From: JBHHZI01 sp046757965
Lineage (GTDB): Bacteria > Acidobacteriota > Polarisedimenticolia > SMYD01
Assembly: GCA_046757965.1 (NCBI GenBank)
Contig: JBHHZI010000022.1
Coordinates: forward strand, 1-30,632
Direction of reading: 5' to 3'
Length of the DNA stretch: 30,632 nt
The notes beneath the pieces are model-generated. The model made no database searches and was not told the DNA's origin. It worked only from the letters and a program-made list of their open reading frames with translations. Both the position numbers and the translations under genes were made by a program. Shown piece after piece: positions 7,936 through 15,766 of the stretch (within the stretch, counting starts at the first letter, position 1; every line of letters begins with the position of its first letter).

Positions 7936-9630
7936 ATGGCTGACAGCGCAAGACGGAAGACGGGCGGCAAGCGCCTCGTCGGTGCCCGCCCTGTCCGGGC
8001 CCCGCGCGGCACGTCACTGTCCTGCAAGGGCTGGCCACAGGAGGCGGCCCTGCGGATGCTCATGAACAATCTCGACCCGGCGGTCGCCGAGGACCCGGAT
8101 CGACTGATCGTGTACGGCGGCACAGGGCGCGCGGCTCGCGACTGGCGTTGCTTCGACGCGCTGGTAAATTCCCTCCGGTCGCTGGAGGATGACGAGACGC
8201 TCCTGGTGCAGTCCGGCAAACCGGTCGGGGTGCTGAAGACCACGCGCAAGGCGCCCCGGGTGCTGATCGCGAACTCCCTGCTGGTTCCCGCCTGGGCCAC
8301 CTGGAGCGAGTTCGACCGGCTCGAACGGCTGGGTCTGACGATGTTCGGGCAGATGACGGCGGGATCCTGGATCTACATCGGCACCCAGGGCATCCTGCAG
8401 GGCACCTACGAGACCCTGTCGTCGCTGTCCCGCCGGCACTTCGACGGTGATCTGCGCGGGCGCCTGACGGTGACCGGTGGGCTGGGGGGCATGGGAGGCG
8501 CCCAGCCCCTCGCCGTGACCATGAACGGCGGTGTCTGCCTGGTGGCCGAGGTCGATCCCCACCGCTTGGAGAGACGGATCGCGACGAGATATCTCGACCG
8601 GCAGGCCGCCGACCTGGACGAGGCTCTGCAACTCTGCGCCGACGCGTGCGCATCGGGAACACCTCTCTCGGTCGGTCTCTGCGGCAACGTCGCCGACCTC
8701 CTCGCCGCGCTGGTGGCTCGTGATGTCGTGCCGGATGTGCTCACCGACCAGACCTCCGCCCACGATCCGCTGAACGGTTACGTGCCGGCCGGCATGACGC
8801 TCGATGAGGCCCTGGCACTCAGAGAGGCGGACCCGGACCGCTACCGGGAGAAGGCGTTCGAGACCATGGCCTGGCACGTCCGGTCCATGCTGACGCTGAA
8901 GACGCGCGGTGCCATCACCTTCGACTACGGGAACAACCTGCGGGCCGGCGCCGTGAAGGGCGGGACGTCCGAGGCATTCACGATCCCCGGCTTCGTGCCC
9001 GAGTTCATCCGGCCCCTCTTCTGCTCCGGGAAGGGACCGTTTCGCTGGGCCGCGCTCTCCGGGGACCCGGCGGACATCGCCGCGACCGATGCCGCGGTGC
9101 TGGAGGAGTTTCCCGAGGACGAGGCCCTGTGTCGCTGGATCCGCCTGGCTGGCGAGCGGGTATCGTTCCAGGGACTGCCGTCGCGCATCTGCTGGCTGGG
9201 CTACGGCGAGCGCGCGCGTCTCGGCCGCCGCTTCAACGACATGGTCCGACGGAAGCAGGTTCAGGCGCCGATCGTCATCGGCAGGGATCATCTCGACTCG
9301 GGATCGGTGGCCTCGCCCAATCGCGAGACCGAGGCCATGCGCGACGGATCCGACGCCATTGCCGACTGGCCCATCCTCAATGCCCTGGTCAACACCGCGG
9401 CAGGCGCCACGTGGGTGTCCGTGCACCACGGCGGCGGGGTGGGCATCGGGTACTCCCTGCACGCCGGCATGGTGGTCGTCGCTGACGGCACCGCCGGGGC
9501 GGGCGAGCGTCTCGAGCGAGTCCTGACCACCGACCCGGCCACCGGCATTCTCCGTCATGCCGACGCCGGGTATCCGGCCGCCATCGAGGCGGCCCGCACT
9601 CACGAACTCCGCATTCCCACCCAGGAGTAG
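7936..9630 (+). CDS. hutU: Urocanate hydratase
   Basis: 564 residues from the ATG at 7936, with AGAGGACGAGG upstream. Urocanase hydrates urocanate to imidazolone propionate using tightly bound NAD+. Visible hallmarks are YGGTGRAARDW (residues 60-70), QSGKPVGV, the glycine-rich TGGLGGMGGAQ (180-190), the conserved Cys419 in SRICWLGYGER, and VSVHHGGGVGIGYS near the C-terminus. The length is as expected. hutI, hutG or hutF genes for later steps are not in this window. The gene converges on the ETF-QO gene with only 36 bp between the stops and no obvious terminator. Confidence 0.97.
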   Translation: MADSARRKTGGKRLVGARPVRAPRGTSLSCKGWPQEAALRMLMNNLDPAVAEDPDRLIVYGGTGRAARDWRCFDALVNSLRSLEDDETLLVQSGKPVGVLKTTRKAPRVLIANSLLVPAWATWSEFDRLERLGLTMFGQMTAGSWIYIGTQGILQGTYETLSSLSRRHFDGDLRGRLTVTGGLGGMGGAQPLAVTMNGGVCLVAEVDPHRLERRIATRYLDRQAADLDEALQLCADACASGTPLSVGLCGNVADLLAALVARDVVPDVLTDQTSAHDPLNGYVPAGMTLDEALALREADPDRYREKAFETMAWHVRSMLTLKTRGAITFDYGNNLRAGAVKGGTSEAFTIPGFVPEFIRPLFCSGKGPFRWAALSGDPADIAATDAAVLEEFPEDEALCRWIRLAGERVSFQGLPSRICWLGYGERARLGRRFNDMVRRKQVQAPIVIGRDHLDSGSVASPNRETEAMRDGSDAIADWPILNALVNTAAGATWVSVHHGGGVGIGYSLHAGMVVVADGTAGAGERLERVLTTDPATGILRHADAGYPAAIEAARTHELRIPTQE

Positions 9631-9666
9631 TCGGGAGCCACGGAAGAGACCGCTCTCGACCGTCGA

Positions 9667-11355
9667 TCAGAGGATCTGGTAGCGCGGTCCACCCTCCGTC
9701 GGCGCGCGCCAGTCGATGTTCTGGATATCGCCGGTCGCCGAGGTCGCGCAGGGATCCACGATGACGCAGGTCTTGCAGTGCACGCAGTTGGAGAAGTTCA
9801 CCCGGATCGACTGCCTGGCGTCATGCTCCTCGAGTTCGTAGACCTGGGCCGGGCAGAAATGTGCGCACGGCGGCGAACCATGGCGCGGAATACAGGTCTC
9901 GCCGCACAGATCGGGCTCGACGATCCGGATGTGGCTGGGCTGGTCTTCGCGATGGTCGGTCCGCGACCGATCGACGTCGGTCAGCTTGTCGAGGAGCAGC
10001 GGTCCCTTCGGCACCGTGGGGCGGGGCGTGAACGACGAGGCCGGCTTCCATGCCTGCCAGTCCGGGCGGACCGCCGGCCGGGTCCGGGGACCTCCCCCGA
10101 AGAACGCGTAGGCCTGTGAGAGAAACAACCCGGGCAGGACGCCGTGCCGGAACGCGTGCCGGAAGTTCCGGTCTGCCCAGAGTTCCTTCATCATCGGATG
10201 CCCCATGACCTTGTCCTGGTAGGCCGACAGCCTGGCGTCCGAGGCATCCTGGTGGCGCACCGCGTCGAAGGCGGTCTCGGCGGCAAGCATGCCGGTCCGC
10301 ATCGCGTGATGGACCCCCTTCAGCTGGCTGACGTTGACGAAACCGGCCGAATCGCCGGTGAGCAGCGCTCCCGGGGCATGGAGGCGGGGAAGGGAGAAGA
10401 ACCCGCCTTCCGGGATCACCTTGGCGCCATACGAGACGATCTCCCCACCTTCGATGAAGTGATTGATGTAGGGGTGGGCCTTCCAGCGGATGAATTCCTC
10501 GTGCACGTCGAGCAGTGGATTGCCGTGGTCCAGGCCCACCACCAGTCCGAGGGTGTAGTGATTGTCCGCCAGCTCGTAGAGAAATCCTCCGCCGAACGCA
10601 TATCCCGGGAGCGGGTGTCCAAGGGTATGCACGACAGTGCCTCGTCGCGGTGTATCGGCGGGTACCCGGATGGTTTCCTTCACACCGAGGGCATAGACCT
10701 GAGGATTGCAGCCGGAGCGGAGGGAGTATCGATCGATGAGGTCCTCGGCCAGCGTGCCTCGCGGCCCCTCGCACAGCACCGTGACGGTGGCCCTCAGATC
10801 CATGCCTGGCTGGAAGTTGCCCTTCGGATTCGCCTCCCGGTCCAGGCCCTTGTCACCTGTTCGCACCCCCACGACCCGGCCATCCTCGTGGAGGAGCTCG
10901 ACACCACAGGTGTCAGCGAAGCAATAGACGCCGGCGGCCTCGGCCTCCGCCGCCAGCCACGCCACGAGGCGTCCCAAGGAGATCGTCCAGTAGTCGCCGG
11001 CGTGTCGATTCTGACGGGGCACCAGGAAGCCCGGCACCGCCAGGGCGCGCGACCGGGTGAGCACGACGAATCGATTGTCCCTGACCTGCAGTTCCAGCGG
11101 ACAGGCCCGGTCGGCGAGATCGGGGAATAGTTCCCGCAGCGGACCGGGCTTGATGACGGCGCCGGAGATGGCGTGCTGCCCGAACTCGCGGGCCTTGTCG
11201 ATGACGCCGATCTCGAGTTCCACGGCAGATGCAGGCGACGCCGCGTTGTGCGCGTCGGCCAGCCGCTTGAGCCGGATGGCTCCGGCCAGACCGGCGGGAC
11301 CTCCACCGACGAACAGGACATCCAGCGGTATACTCTCGCGCTCGATCTCGACCAT
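9667..11355 (-). CDS. Electron transfer flavoprotein-ubiquinone oxidoreductase
   Basis: 562 residues from the ATG at 11355 behind GAGGAGCGGA; the open frame upstream to 11796 is not family-like. The N-terminus has the FAD-binding GGGPAGLAGAIRL. The middle has the ETF-QO pattern (FGQHAISGAVIKPG, GYAFGGGFLYELADNHYTLGL, GDSAGFVNVSQLKGVHHAM). The C-terminus holds a 4Fe-4S ferredoxin-like site, with Cys524, Cys527, Cys530 and Cys536 in NCVHCKTC-x5-C. Compared with the mitochondrial enzyme, the last cysteine region carries a small insertion before QNIDW. The enzyme takes electrons from ETF (fatty-acid and amino-acid oxidation) to the membrane quinone pool. The ETF subunits and acyl-CoA dehydrogenases are not in the window. 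Confidence 0.93.
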   Translation of the reverse strand: MVEIERESIPLDVLFVGGGPAGLAGAIRLKRLADAHNAASPASAVELEIGVIDKAREFGQHAISGAVIKPGPLRELFPDLADRACPLELQVRDNRFVVLTRSRALAVPGFLVPRQNRHAGDYWTISLGRLVAWLAAEAEAAGVYCFADTCGVELLHEDGRVVGVRTGDKGLDREANPKGNFQPGMDLRATVTVLCEGPRGTLAEDLIDRYSLRSGCNPQVYALGVKETIRVPADTPRRGTVVHTLGHPLPGYAFGGGFLYELADNHYTLGLVVGLDHGNPLLDVHEEFIRWKAHPYINHFIEGGEIVSYGAKVIPEGGFFSLPRLHAPGALLTGDSAGFVNVSQLKGVHHAMRTGMLAAETAFDAVRHQDASDARLSAYQDKVMGHPMMKELWADRNFRHAFRHGVLPGLFLSQAYAFFGGGPRTRPAVRPDWQAWKPASSFTPRPTVPKGPLLLDKLTDVDRSRTDHREDQPSHIRIVEPDLCGETCIPRHGSPPCAHFCPAQVYELEEHDARQSIRVNFSNCVHCKTCVIVDPCATSATGDIQNIDWRAPTEGGPRYQIL

Positions 11356-11370
11356 TCCGCTCCTCGGCAG

Positions 11371-11396
11371 GGTGCGGGGGGCGTGGGTCCCGCACC
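11371..11396 (-). promoter_or_regulatory. Strong hairpin in the leader of the ETF-QO gene
   Basis: A perfect 8-bp stem, GGTGCGGG (11371-11378) with CCCGCACC (11389-11396), around a 10-base loop. It ends 15 bp upstream of the ATG, next to the ribosome-binding site. It could affect translation or mRNA stability; no ligand-binding riboswitch core is recognised. Confidence 0.3.
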
Positions 11397-11451
11397 GGCA
11401 ACCGCACGGCGCCACAGGAGATTCCCGGCGGCGCAGAGGGTACCACGGGGT

Positions 11452-11468
11452 GCCCGACCCCATCGGGC
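11452..11468 (-). terminator. Hairpin downstream of the DUF6982-like gene
   Basis: A perfect 6-bp stem, GCCCGA/TCGGGC with a 5-base loop CCCCA, 67 bp after the stop at 11535. No U-tract. The remainder of the 179-bp gap (11356-11534) shows no gene. Confidence 0.3.
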
Positions 11469-11534
11469 AGCCGGCAAGGGACCGGTGCGAAGGGCCCGTC
11501 GCGCCCCGCGCCTCGACGAGACGGCGCGTGGGGG

Positions 11535-11966
11535 TCAGTGAGGGTCCAGGGACCCCTCGTCGAGGAAGCTGAATTCTTCCAGCGATCGACGGTTGACGAA
11601 CATCCGGAGGTTGTTGTCGTCCGGGTCGGCGGAGATCAGGAAGAAGCCGCGCGACGACGTGGCATCCGGCGGGACATAACCCCAGATGCGCTCGCCGTCG
11701 TGGAACCGGATCACGGCCCGGCGTCCGGGTTCCCTTGCCATCCCGCCCACACCGAACCGGTAAGATCGCGCGGTCCAGCCGTCCGGTCGTCCCCACGACC
11801 GCACGAAGAACAGTGCCTTCAACGCGTCGACATCGATCCGGCGCGACGACGCCACCGGTCTCGCCGGTGTCATCAGGTGGAAGAAGGGGGCGTTGGGCCG
11901 GAAGTCGGACGAATGCCCCTTGAGGACCTCACCATCAGTCAGATGAGCCACCAGTTTCTGCCGCAC
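11535..11966 (-). CDS. DUF6982-like small conserved protein
   Basis: 143 residues from a GTG at 11966, with GGGGGA upstream. The sequence fits a family I recognise by pattern: an N-terminal LVAHLTDGEVLKG segment, FRPNAPFFHL, an ALKALFFVRSW block around residue 50, and a second HDGERIWGYVPP beta repeat. It closes with GFFLISADPDDNN-x-RMFV. The two 'DGE...G' beta-hairpin repeats suggest a small all-beta domain related in style to PilZ or SH3-like folds. The function is unknown. It is divergently transcribed from the LOG-family gene and lies upstream of the ETF-QO gene on the same strand, but the 179-bp gap and a hairpin argue against a tight operon. Confidence 0.7.
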   Translation of the reverse strand: MRQKLVAHLTDGEVLKGHSSDFRPNAPFFHLMTPARPVASSRRIDVDALKALFFVRSWGRPDGWTARSYRFGVGGMAREPGRRAVIRFHDGERIWGYVPPDATSSRGFFLISADPDDNNLRMFVNRRSLEEFSFLDEGSLDPH

Positions 11967-12002
11967 GTTGGCAATCCCCCGAGCCGTTCACGCCCCTGCT
12001 CG

Positions 12003-12030
12003 AATATAGGGGCACCAGTGGGCGGCGCAA
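12003..12030 (-). promoter_or_regulatory. Promoter of the DUF6982-like gene
   Basis: On the minus strand, TTGCGC (12025-12030) and TATATT (12003-12008) are spaced by 16 bp. TATATT ends 36 bp before the GTG start. It lies beside the divergent LOG promoter in the 179-bp gap 11967-12145. Confidence 0.45.
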
Positions 12031-12037
12031 GCGCCCA

Positions 12038-12046
12038 TGGTAAGAT
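12038..12046 (+). promoter_or_regulatory. Candidate extended -10 element of the LOG-family gene
   Basis: TGGTAAGAT, 99 bp upstream of the ATG at 12146. A GGGCG...CGCCC inverted repeat (about 12020-12036) directly precedes it and could be an operator. It lies back-to-back with the DUF6982 promoter. Confidence 0.35.
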
Positions 12047-12145
12047 GCCCGTCCGCCGCCGGCAGGGTGGCGTGGTGCAGGAACCACGAGCAGAAGATCG
12101 GCGCTTCTGCCCGTCCCACGGGACCACTGCCCGGAAGCCACCCGG

Positions 12146-12772
12146 ATGAATGCAACAGACGACATCACCGATCTCCACCGGGTCGCCGTCGGCGTGATGG
12201 GCTCCGCAGGGGGACAACTCACCGACAAGGTCCGGGGCCGCGTGTTCCAGCTCGGCCAGACCATCGCCACGCGCGGCCACGTCCTGGTGACCGGCGCGTG
12301 TCCGGGGCTTCCCCATGACGCCGTCCGGGGGGCGCGGTCCGAAGGAGGCACCGTGGTCGGCATCTCGCCGGCGCTCAACTTCGGCGAGCACATGCTCAAG
12401 TACCGCTCGCCGTGTCGGGGATATGACACGATCATCTACACAGGCTCGGGCCTGATGGGCCGCGAGGTGGAGAATATCCGGACCTGCGACATGGTGATCC
12501 TCGTCGGGGGCCGATCGGGAACCCTGGGTGAATTCGCCATCGCGTACGACGAGGCGAAGGTGATCGGCGCCCTCACCGGCACGGGCGGCATCACGGATCG
12601 TCTGGAGGAGATCATCTCGTTCATCGACAAGGATACGGGAGCCCACGTGGTCCATGCCGCCGACCCGGTGGAATTGATGGATGCCCTGGACGAGATCTAC
12701 ACACGCGAGCTGGTCCCGTATTACCGGACAGTACTCGCCAACTCGGATCCTGACGGAACCCTGGAGAACTGA
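12146..12772 (+). CDS. LOG/TIGR00725-type Rossmann-fold protein
   Basis: 208 residues with an SLOG-type Rossmann fold: VAVGVMGSAGG near the N-terminus, HVLVTGACPGLPHDAVRGA, and the LOG-like loop VGGRSGTLGEFAIAYDEAK in place of the strict PGGxGTxxE of cytokinin-activating phosphoribohydrolases. The Glu that follows the GT is retained, as GTLGE. Proteins of this branch bind nucleotides or nucleotide-derived ligands, but the substrate is not established, and 'lysine decarboxylase' labels for the family are misleading. The gene precedes an SLC13/RCK_C transporter by 93 bp on the same strand and may be cotranscribed with it. The ribosome-binding site is weak. Confidence 0.75.
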   Translation: MNATDDITDLHRVAVGVMGSAGGQLTDKVRGRVFQLGQTIATRGHVLVTGACPGLPHDAVRGARSEGGTVVGISPALNFGEHMLKYRSPCRGYDTIIYTGSGLMGREVENIRTCDMVILVGGRSGTLGEFAIAYDEAKVIGALTGTGGITDRLEEIISFIDKDTGAHVVHAADPVELMDALDEIYTRELVPYYRTVLANSDPDGTLEN

Positions 12773-12865
12773 CGTCCCGGTCGGTGAAGCGCCCGGCCGG
12801 AAGGGCGCCGGCGGCGCGACCCACCACCGGATGGCCGCGGAGGCCGTGACAGCGAGGCGGACGCA

Positions 12866-14641
12866 ATGACCGAGATCACTCTCGTCCTGGTGCTCGTGGC
12901 CGTCGCGCTGGTGCTCTTCGTCACGGAGGCCATCCGGGTCGATGTCGTGGGTCTGACTCTCATCGTCGCGGTCGTGGCCCTCGGTCTGTGCCCGGCCGAG
13001 GAGGCCGTGGCGGGATTCTCCAACCCGGCTCTGCTCACCATCGCGGCGATGTTCGTGCTCTCCGCCGGCCTGATCCGGACCGATGCCCTGGCAGCGGCTG
13101 CTTCCTGGCTGATCCACTTCTCCCGGGGCGGGAGCCGGCGTCTCGTCCTGGTGATGATGATCGTCGCCACCGTGATGTCCGCCTTCATCACCAACACGAC
13201 GGTGGTCGTGATCTTCATTCCCGTCATCATCGGCATCGCTCAGGAGTTTGGCCGCAGCCCGTCCCGGTTCCTGTTGCCACTGTCCTACGCCTCGATCTTC
13301 GGAGGCTCGTGCACCCTGATCGGAACATCGACCAACCTCCTCGTCTCCTCGCTGGCCGTCTCCGCCGGTCTCGGCGCCATCGGGATGTTCGAGCTGGCAC
13401 CCGTGGGCCTCATGTTCGTGGCCGTCGGCACGCTCTACATGATGACCATCGGCCGCAGACTCCTGCCCGAACGACGGCCGGTCTCGGCGACGATCTCGGG
13501 GAGCACCGCCCGTGAATACCTCACCGAGGTCCAGGTCCGGGCCGGGTCGTCACTGATCGGACAGGCCATCGGCGATTCGGTGCTGGCCGCCCACCCCGAC
13601 CTCGGCGTGCTCCAGATCGTGCGCGGAGAGCAGATCGTGTGGCCACCGCTGGACCGGGAGATCATCAAGGAAGACGATGTTCTGATGATCCGCGGCAAGG
13701 TCGAGACACTGGTCTCCGTGCAGAGCAGCGGCATCCTTCAGATACTTCCCGAGCTGACCCGCGGGCAGATCCGCTTCGATCCCAAGGCGACGACCCTGGC
13801 CGAGGTGGTGATCCTGCCCAACTCGTCCCTGATCGGTGTGCGCGTGGGTGACGCCCGGTTCCGCAGGCTCTACGGCGTCACGGTGATGGCGCTCCAGCGG
13901 CGGGGAGCTCACTTCCGGGACAAGGTGACCCGGATGGATCTGCGTCCCGGGGATATCCTGCTCGTCTACGGCGATGAACGCGCCATCGACGATCTGAAGC
14001 ACGTCGACGAGTTCGTCGTTCTGGAACGCCCGCGCGTCCCGAGACGGGACAAGTCCCGGGCGCTGTGGTCCCTCGTGATCCTCGTCGCGGTCGTGCTGCT
14101 GGCGGCAACGGGTCTCAGCAGCATCCTCATGGCTTCGCTCGGCGGCGCTCTCGCCATGTTGCTGTGCGGCTGCGTCCGTCCGAAGGAAGCCTACGCTGCG
14201 ATTGATTTCCGCGTCCTGATGTTGATCGCCGGGGCCCTGGCGCTGGCTCGGGCCATCGAGCGAACCGGCGCCGCCGCCCTGCTGGCCGACCAGGTGCTGG
14301 CCATGGCCGGCCATCATGGTCCGCGCATGACGATGGCGCTCGTCTACCTCCTGACCATGCTGACCACGGAGATCCTCTCCAACAACGCCGCCGCTGTCAT
14401 CGCCTTCCCGGTGGCCATCTCGGCGGCTCACACCCTGGGAGCCGACCCGCGCCCGTTCATCATGGCGGTCACGTTCGCCGCCTCGGCCTCGTTTGCCACA
14501 CCCATCGGCTACCAGACCAACACTCTCGTGTACGGGGCGGGAGGGTATCGATTCGCCGATTTCCTGCGGGTCGGCAGCCCCCTGAGCATCGCCTTCTTCA
14601 TCATCGCGGTGGTGGCGATTCCCTGGATGTGGCCGTTCTGA
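12866..14641 (+). CDS. SLC13-family permease with two RCK_C (TrkA-C) domains
   Basis: A 591-residue polytopic membrane protein in two halves. The N-terminal half has several helices and the motif ITNTTVVVIFIPV (about 108-120) with GTSTNLLVS (153-161). The C-terminal half repeats them as SNNAAAVIAFPVA (505-517) and GYQTNTLVYGAGGYR (548-562), the paired motifs of the DASS/SLC13 fold. Between the halves lie two soluble RCK_C domains (about 220-285 and 310-385), each with a PxSSLIG/AGSSLIG start and a GD/EDDVLxI/VYG core. The family moves anions such as sulfate or dicarboxylates, often with sodium; the RCK_C domains probably bind a regulatory ligand. The substrate cannot be told from sequence alone. 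Confidence 0.88.
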   Translation: MTEITLVLVLVAVALVLFVTEAIRVDVVGLTLIVAVVALGLCPAEEAVAGFSNPALLTIAAMFVLSAGLIRTDALAAAASWLIHFSRGGSRRLVLVMMIVATVMSAFITNTTVVVIFIPVIIGIAQEFGRSPSRFLLPLSYASIFGGSCTLIGTSTNLLVSSLAVSAGLGAIGMFELAPVGLMFVAVGTLYMMTIGRRLLPERRPVSATISGSTAREYLTEVQVRAGSSLIGQAIGDSVLAAHPDLGVLQIVRGEQIVWPPLDREIIKEDDVLMIRGKVETLVSVQSSGILQILPELTRGQIRFDPKATTLAEVVILPNSSLIGVRVGDARFRRLYGVTVMALQRRGAHFRDKVTRMDLRPGDILLVYGDERAIDDLKHVDEFVVLERPRVPRRDKSRALWSLVILVAVVLLAATGLSSILMASLGGALAMLLCGCVRPKEAYAAIDFRVLMLIAGALALARAIERTGAAALLADQVLAMAGHHGPRMTMALVYLLTMLTTEILSNNAAAVIAFPVAISAAHTLGADPRPFIMAVTFAASASFATPIGYQTNTLVYGAGGYRFADFLRVGSPLSIAFFIIAVVAIPWMWPF

Positions 14642-14668
14642 ATCCCGGGGGCGAGAGTCACTGCAAGC

Positions 14669-14744
14669 TGGTGGACGGCAAGGGACTCGAACCCTCGACC
14701 CCCACGTTGCGAACGTGGTGCTCTCCCAGCTGAGCTAGCCGCCC
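14669..14744 (-). tRNA. tRNA-Ala (anticodon CGC)
   Basis: A 76-nt cloverleaf on the minus strand, including an encoded CCA end. The acceptor stem is GGCGGC-based (GGGCGGC with GCCGTCC) and contains the G3-U70 wobble pair, the classic alanine identity element. The D-stem is GCTC/GAGC. The anticodon stem CCACG/CGTGG holds loop TTCGCAA, giving anticodon CGC for codon GCG. The T-arm has loop TTCGAGT and the discriminator base is A. It lies between the SLC13 and ZIP transporter genes and has its own promoter. Confidence 0.96.
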
Positions 14745-14760
14745 GGCGCGTGAGCGAGTC

Positions 14761-14789
14761 ATCCTAGCATGGGGTAGATCGACCATCAA
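14761..14789 (-). promoter_or_regulatory. Promoter of tRNA-Ala
   Basis: Minus strand TTGATG (14784-14789), a 17-bp spacer and TAGGAT (14761-14766), preceded by TGC to give an extended -10. The predicted start lies about 10 bp upstream of the mature tRNA 5' end. Confidence 0.55.
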
Positions 14790-14841
14790 CACGGCCCGCG
14801 CCGCCCGGGACGCCGTTCTCGATGCGGGCCTGGCCATTCGT

Positions 14842-15627
14842 TCAGATGCCCGACCCGTTCAGCAGCGTGCCGTAGACGACGACCATCGCGATGCCTGCGA
14901 CGAGCGCGAGCACCGACCCCACGAGACCCGCTCTCGCCCGGCGATGGACCTCGGGCAGAAGATCCTCCGTCGCGACGGCGAGCAGTGTCCCTGACGCCCC
15001 GGCGACCGCCAGGCCGAGAACGGCAGGTGGAACCTGGCGCACGACGGCCAGAGCGAGCAAGGCGCCGATCGGTGTGGCCAGCGAGTAGAACGCCTGGATG
15101 GTCAGGATCCGGCGGGACGACACGCCGGCTCCGAGCAAGACCATCGACAGGGCGAACGCATCCGGCGCCTTGTGGAGCAGAATGGCAAACGCCAGTGACG
15201 GCGCCAGGGTGGCCAGTTCCATCCCGGTACCCAGTGCCAGACCGTCCATCAGAGAGTGCAGGCCCAGACCCCATGCGACGACACTGACGCCGCGCATCTG
15301 TCTGGCCGGTGCCGGGACCGTTCCCGCGCCGACGGCGGCTCCCCCGTCATGCCCTCCACTGTGCCGGTGGGAGTGAAGCCTGGCTTCCACGAGCGACGTG
15401 AGAATGAATCCGGCCAGGACTGCCAGCCCGCCCCAGCGCCCGGAGAGCTCGACGACCGCCGGGATCATCTGAAGAAAGATGACGGCGAGCAGGACGCCGG
15501 CGCCGAAGGCCAGCAGCAGGGAGAGATTGTCCCGCGTCCACCTGCCTGCGAGAGGCAGGATACCGCCCAGGAACGTCCCGGCGACCAGCGCCAGCAACAA
15601 GACGCCGAAGGAGAGAGCGGACGGCAC
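14842..15627 (-). CDS. ZIP-family divalent metal transporter
   Basis: 261 residues from a GTG at 15627 with GGGAGG upstream. It has about eight hydrophobic segments. The fourth carries HSLMDGLALG and the fifth HKAPDAFAL, matching the HNxxDG and HKxPxx metal-site helices of ZIP proteins; Asn is replaced by Ser in the first motif. A cytoplasmic loop around residues 84-95 holds HSHRHSGGH, a likely zinc- or iron-binding stretch. The predicted role is uptake of zinc or a related cation into the cytoplasm. It is divergent from the dGTPase-like gene. Specificity (Zn, Fe or Mn) is not readable from sequence. Confidence 0.88.
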   Translation of the reverse strand: MPSALSFGVLLLALVAGTFLGGILPLAGRWTRDNLSLLLAFGAGVLLAVIFLQMIPAVVELSGRWGGLAVLAGFILTSLVEARLHSHRHSGGHDGGAAVGAGTVPAPARQMRGVSVVAWGLGLHSLMDGLALGTGMELATLAPSLAFAILLHKAPDAFALSMVLLGAGVSSRRILTIQAFYSLATPIGALLALAVVRQVPPAVLGLAVAGASGTLLAVATEDLLPEVHRRARAGLVGSVLALVAGIAMVVVYGTLLNGSGI

Positions 15628-15661
15628 GACACCTCCCTGCGCCCGTGGGCCGGGCGGCCGC

Positions 15662-15670
15662 AGGATAGCA
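15662..15670 (-). promoter_or_regulatory. Candidate extended -10 element of the ZIP gene
   Basis: TGCTATCCT on the minus strand, 34 bp before the GTG start. It has only a partial match to TATAAT and no -35 at the usual distance. On the opposite strand a TAGAAT at 15734-15739 may be the -10 of the divergent dGTPase-like gene. Confidence 0.25.
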
Positions 15671-15766
15671 TCCCGGTGGATGCGGCCCGCCGGTTGACGG
15701 CGGCTGTTCCGACATCCGGAGCAGGCCGTGGAGTAGAATCAGGTCGTCACCCGACACCCCGTCATC

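Noticed and set aside
8014..9603. Minus-strand open frame opposite hutU
   Set aside because: A mirror frame of the urocanase gene caused by third-position GC bias; no domain seen.
11356..11796. Upstream extension of the ETF-QO gene
   Set aside because: It would overlap the DUF6982-like gene in another frame and adds non-homologous Arg/Pro-rich sequence; a good ribosome-binding site supports 11355.
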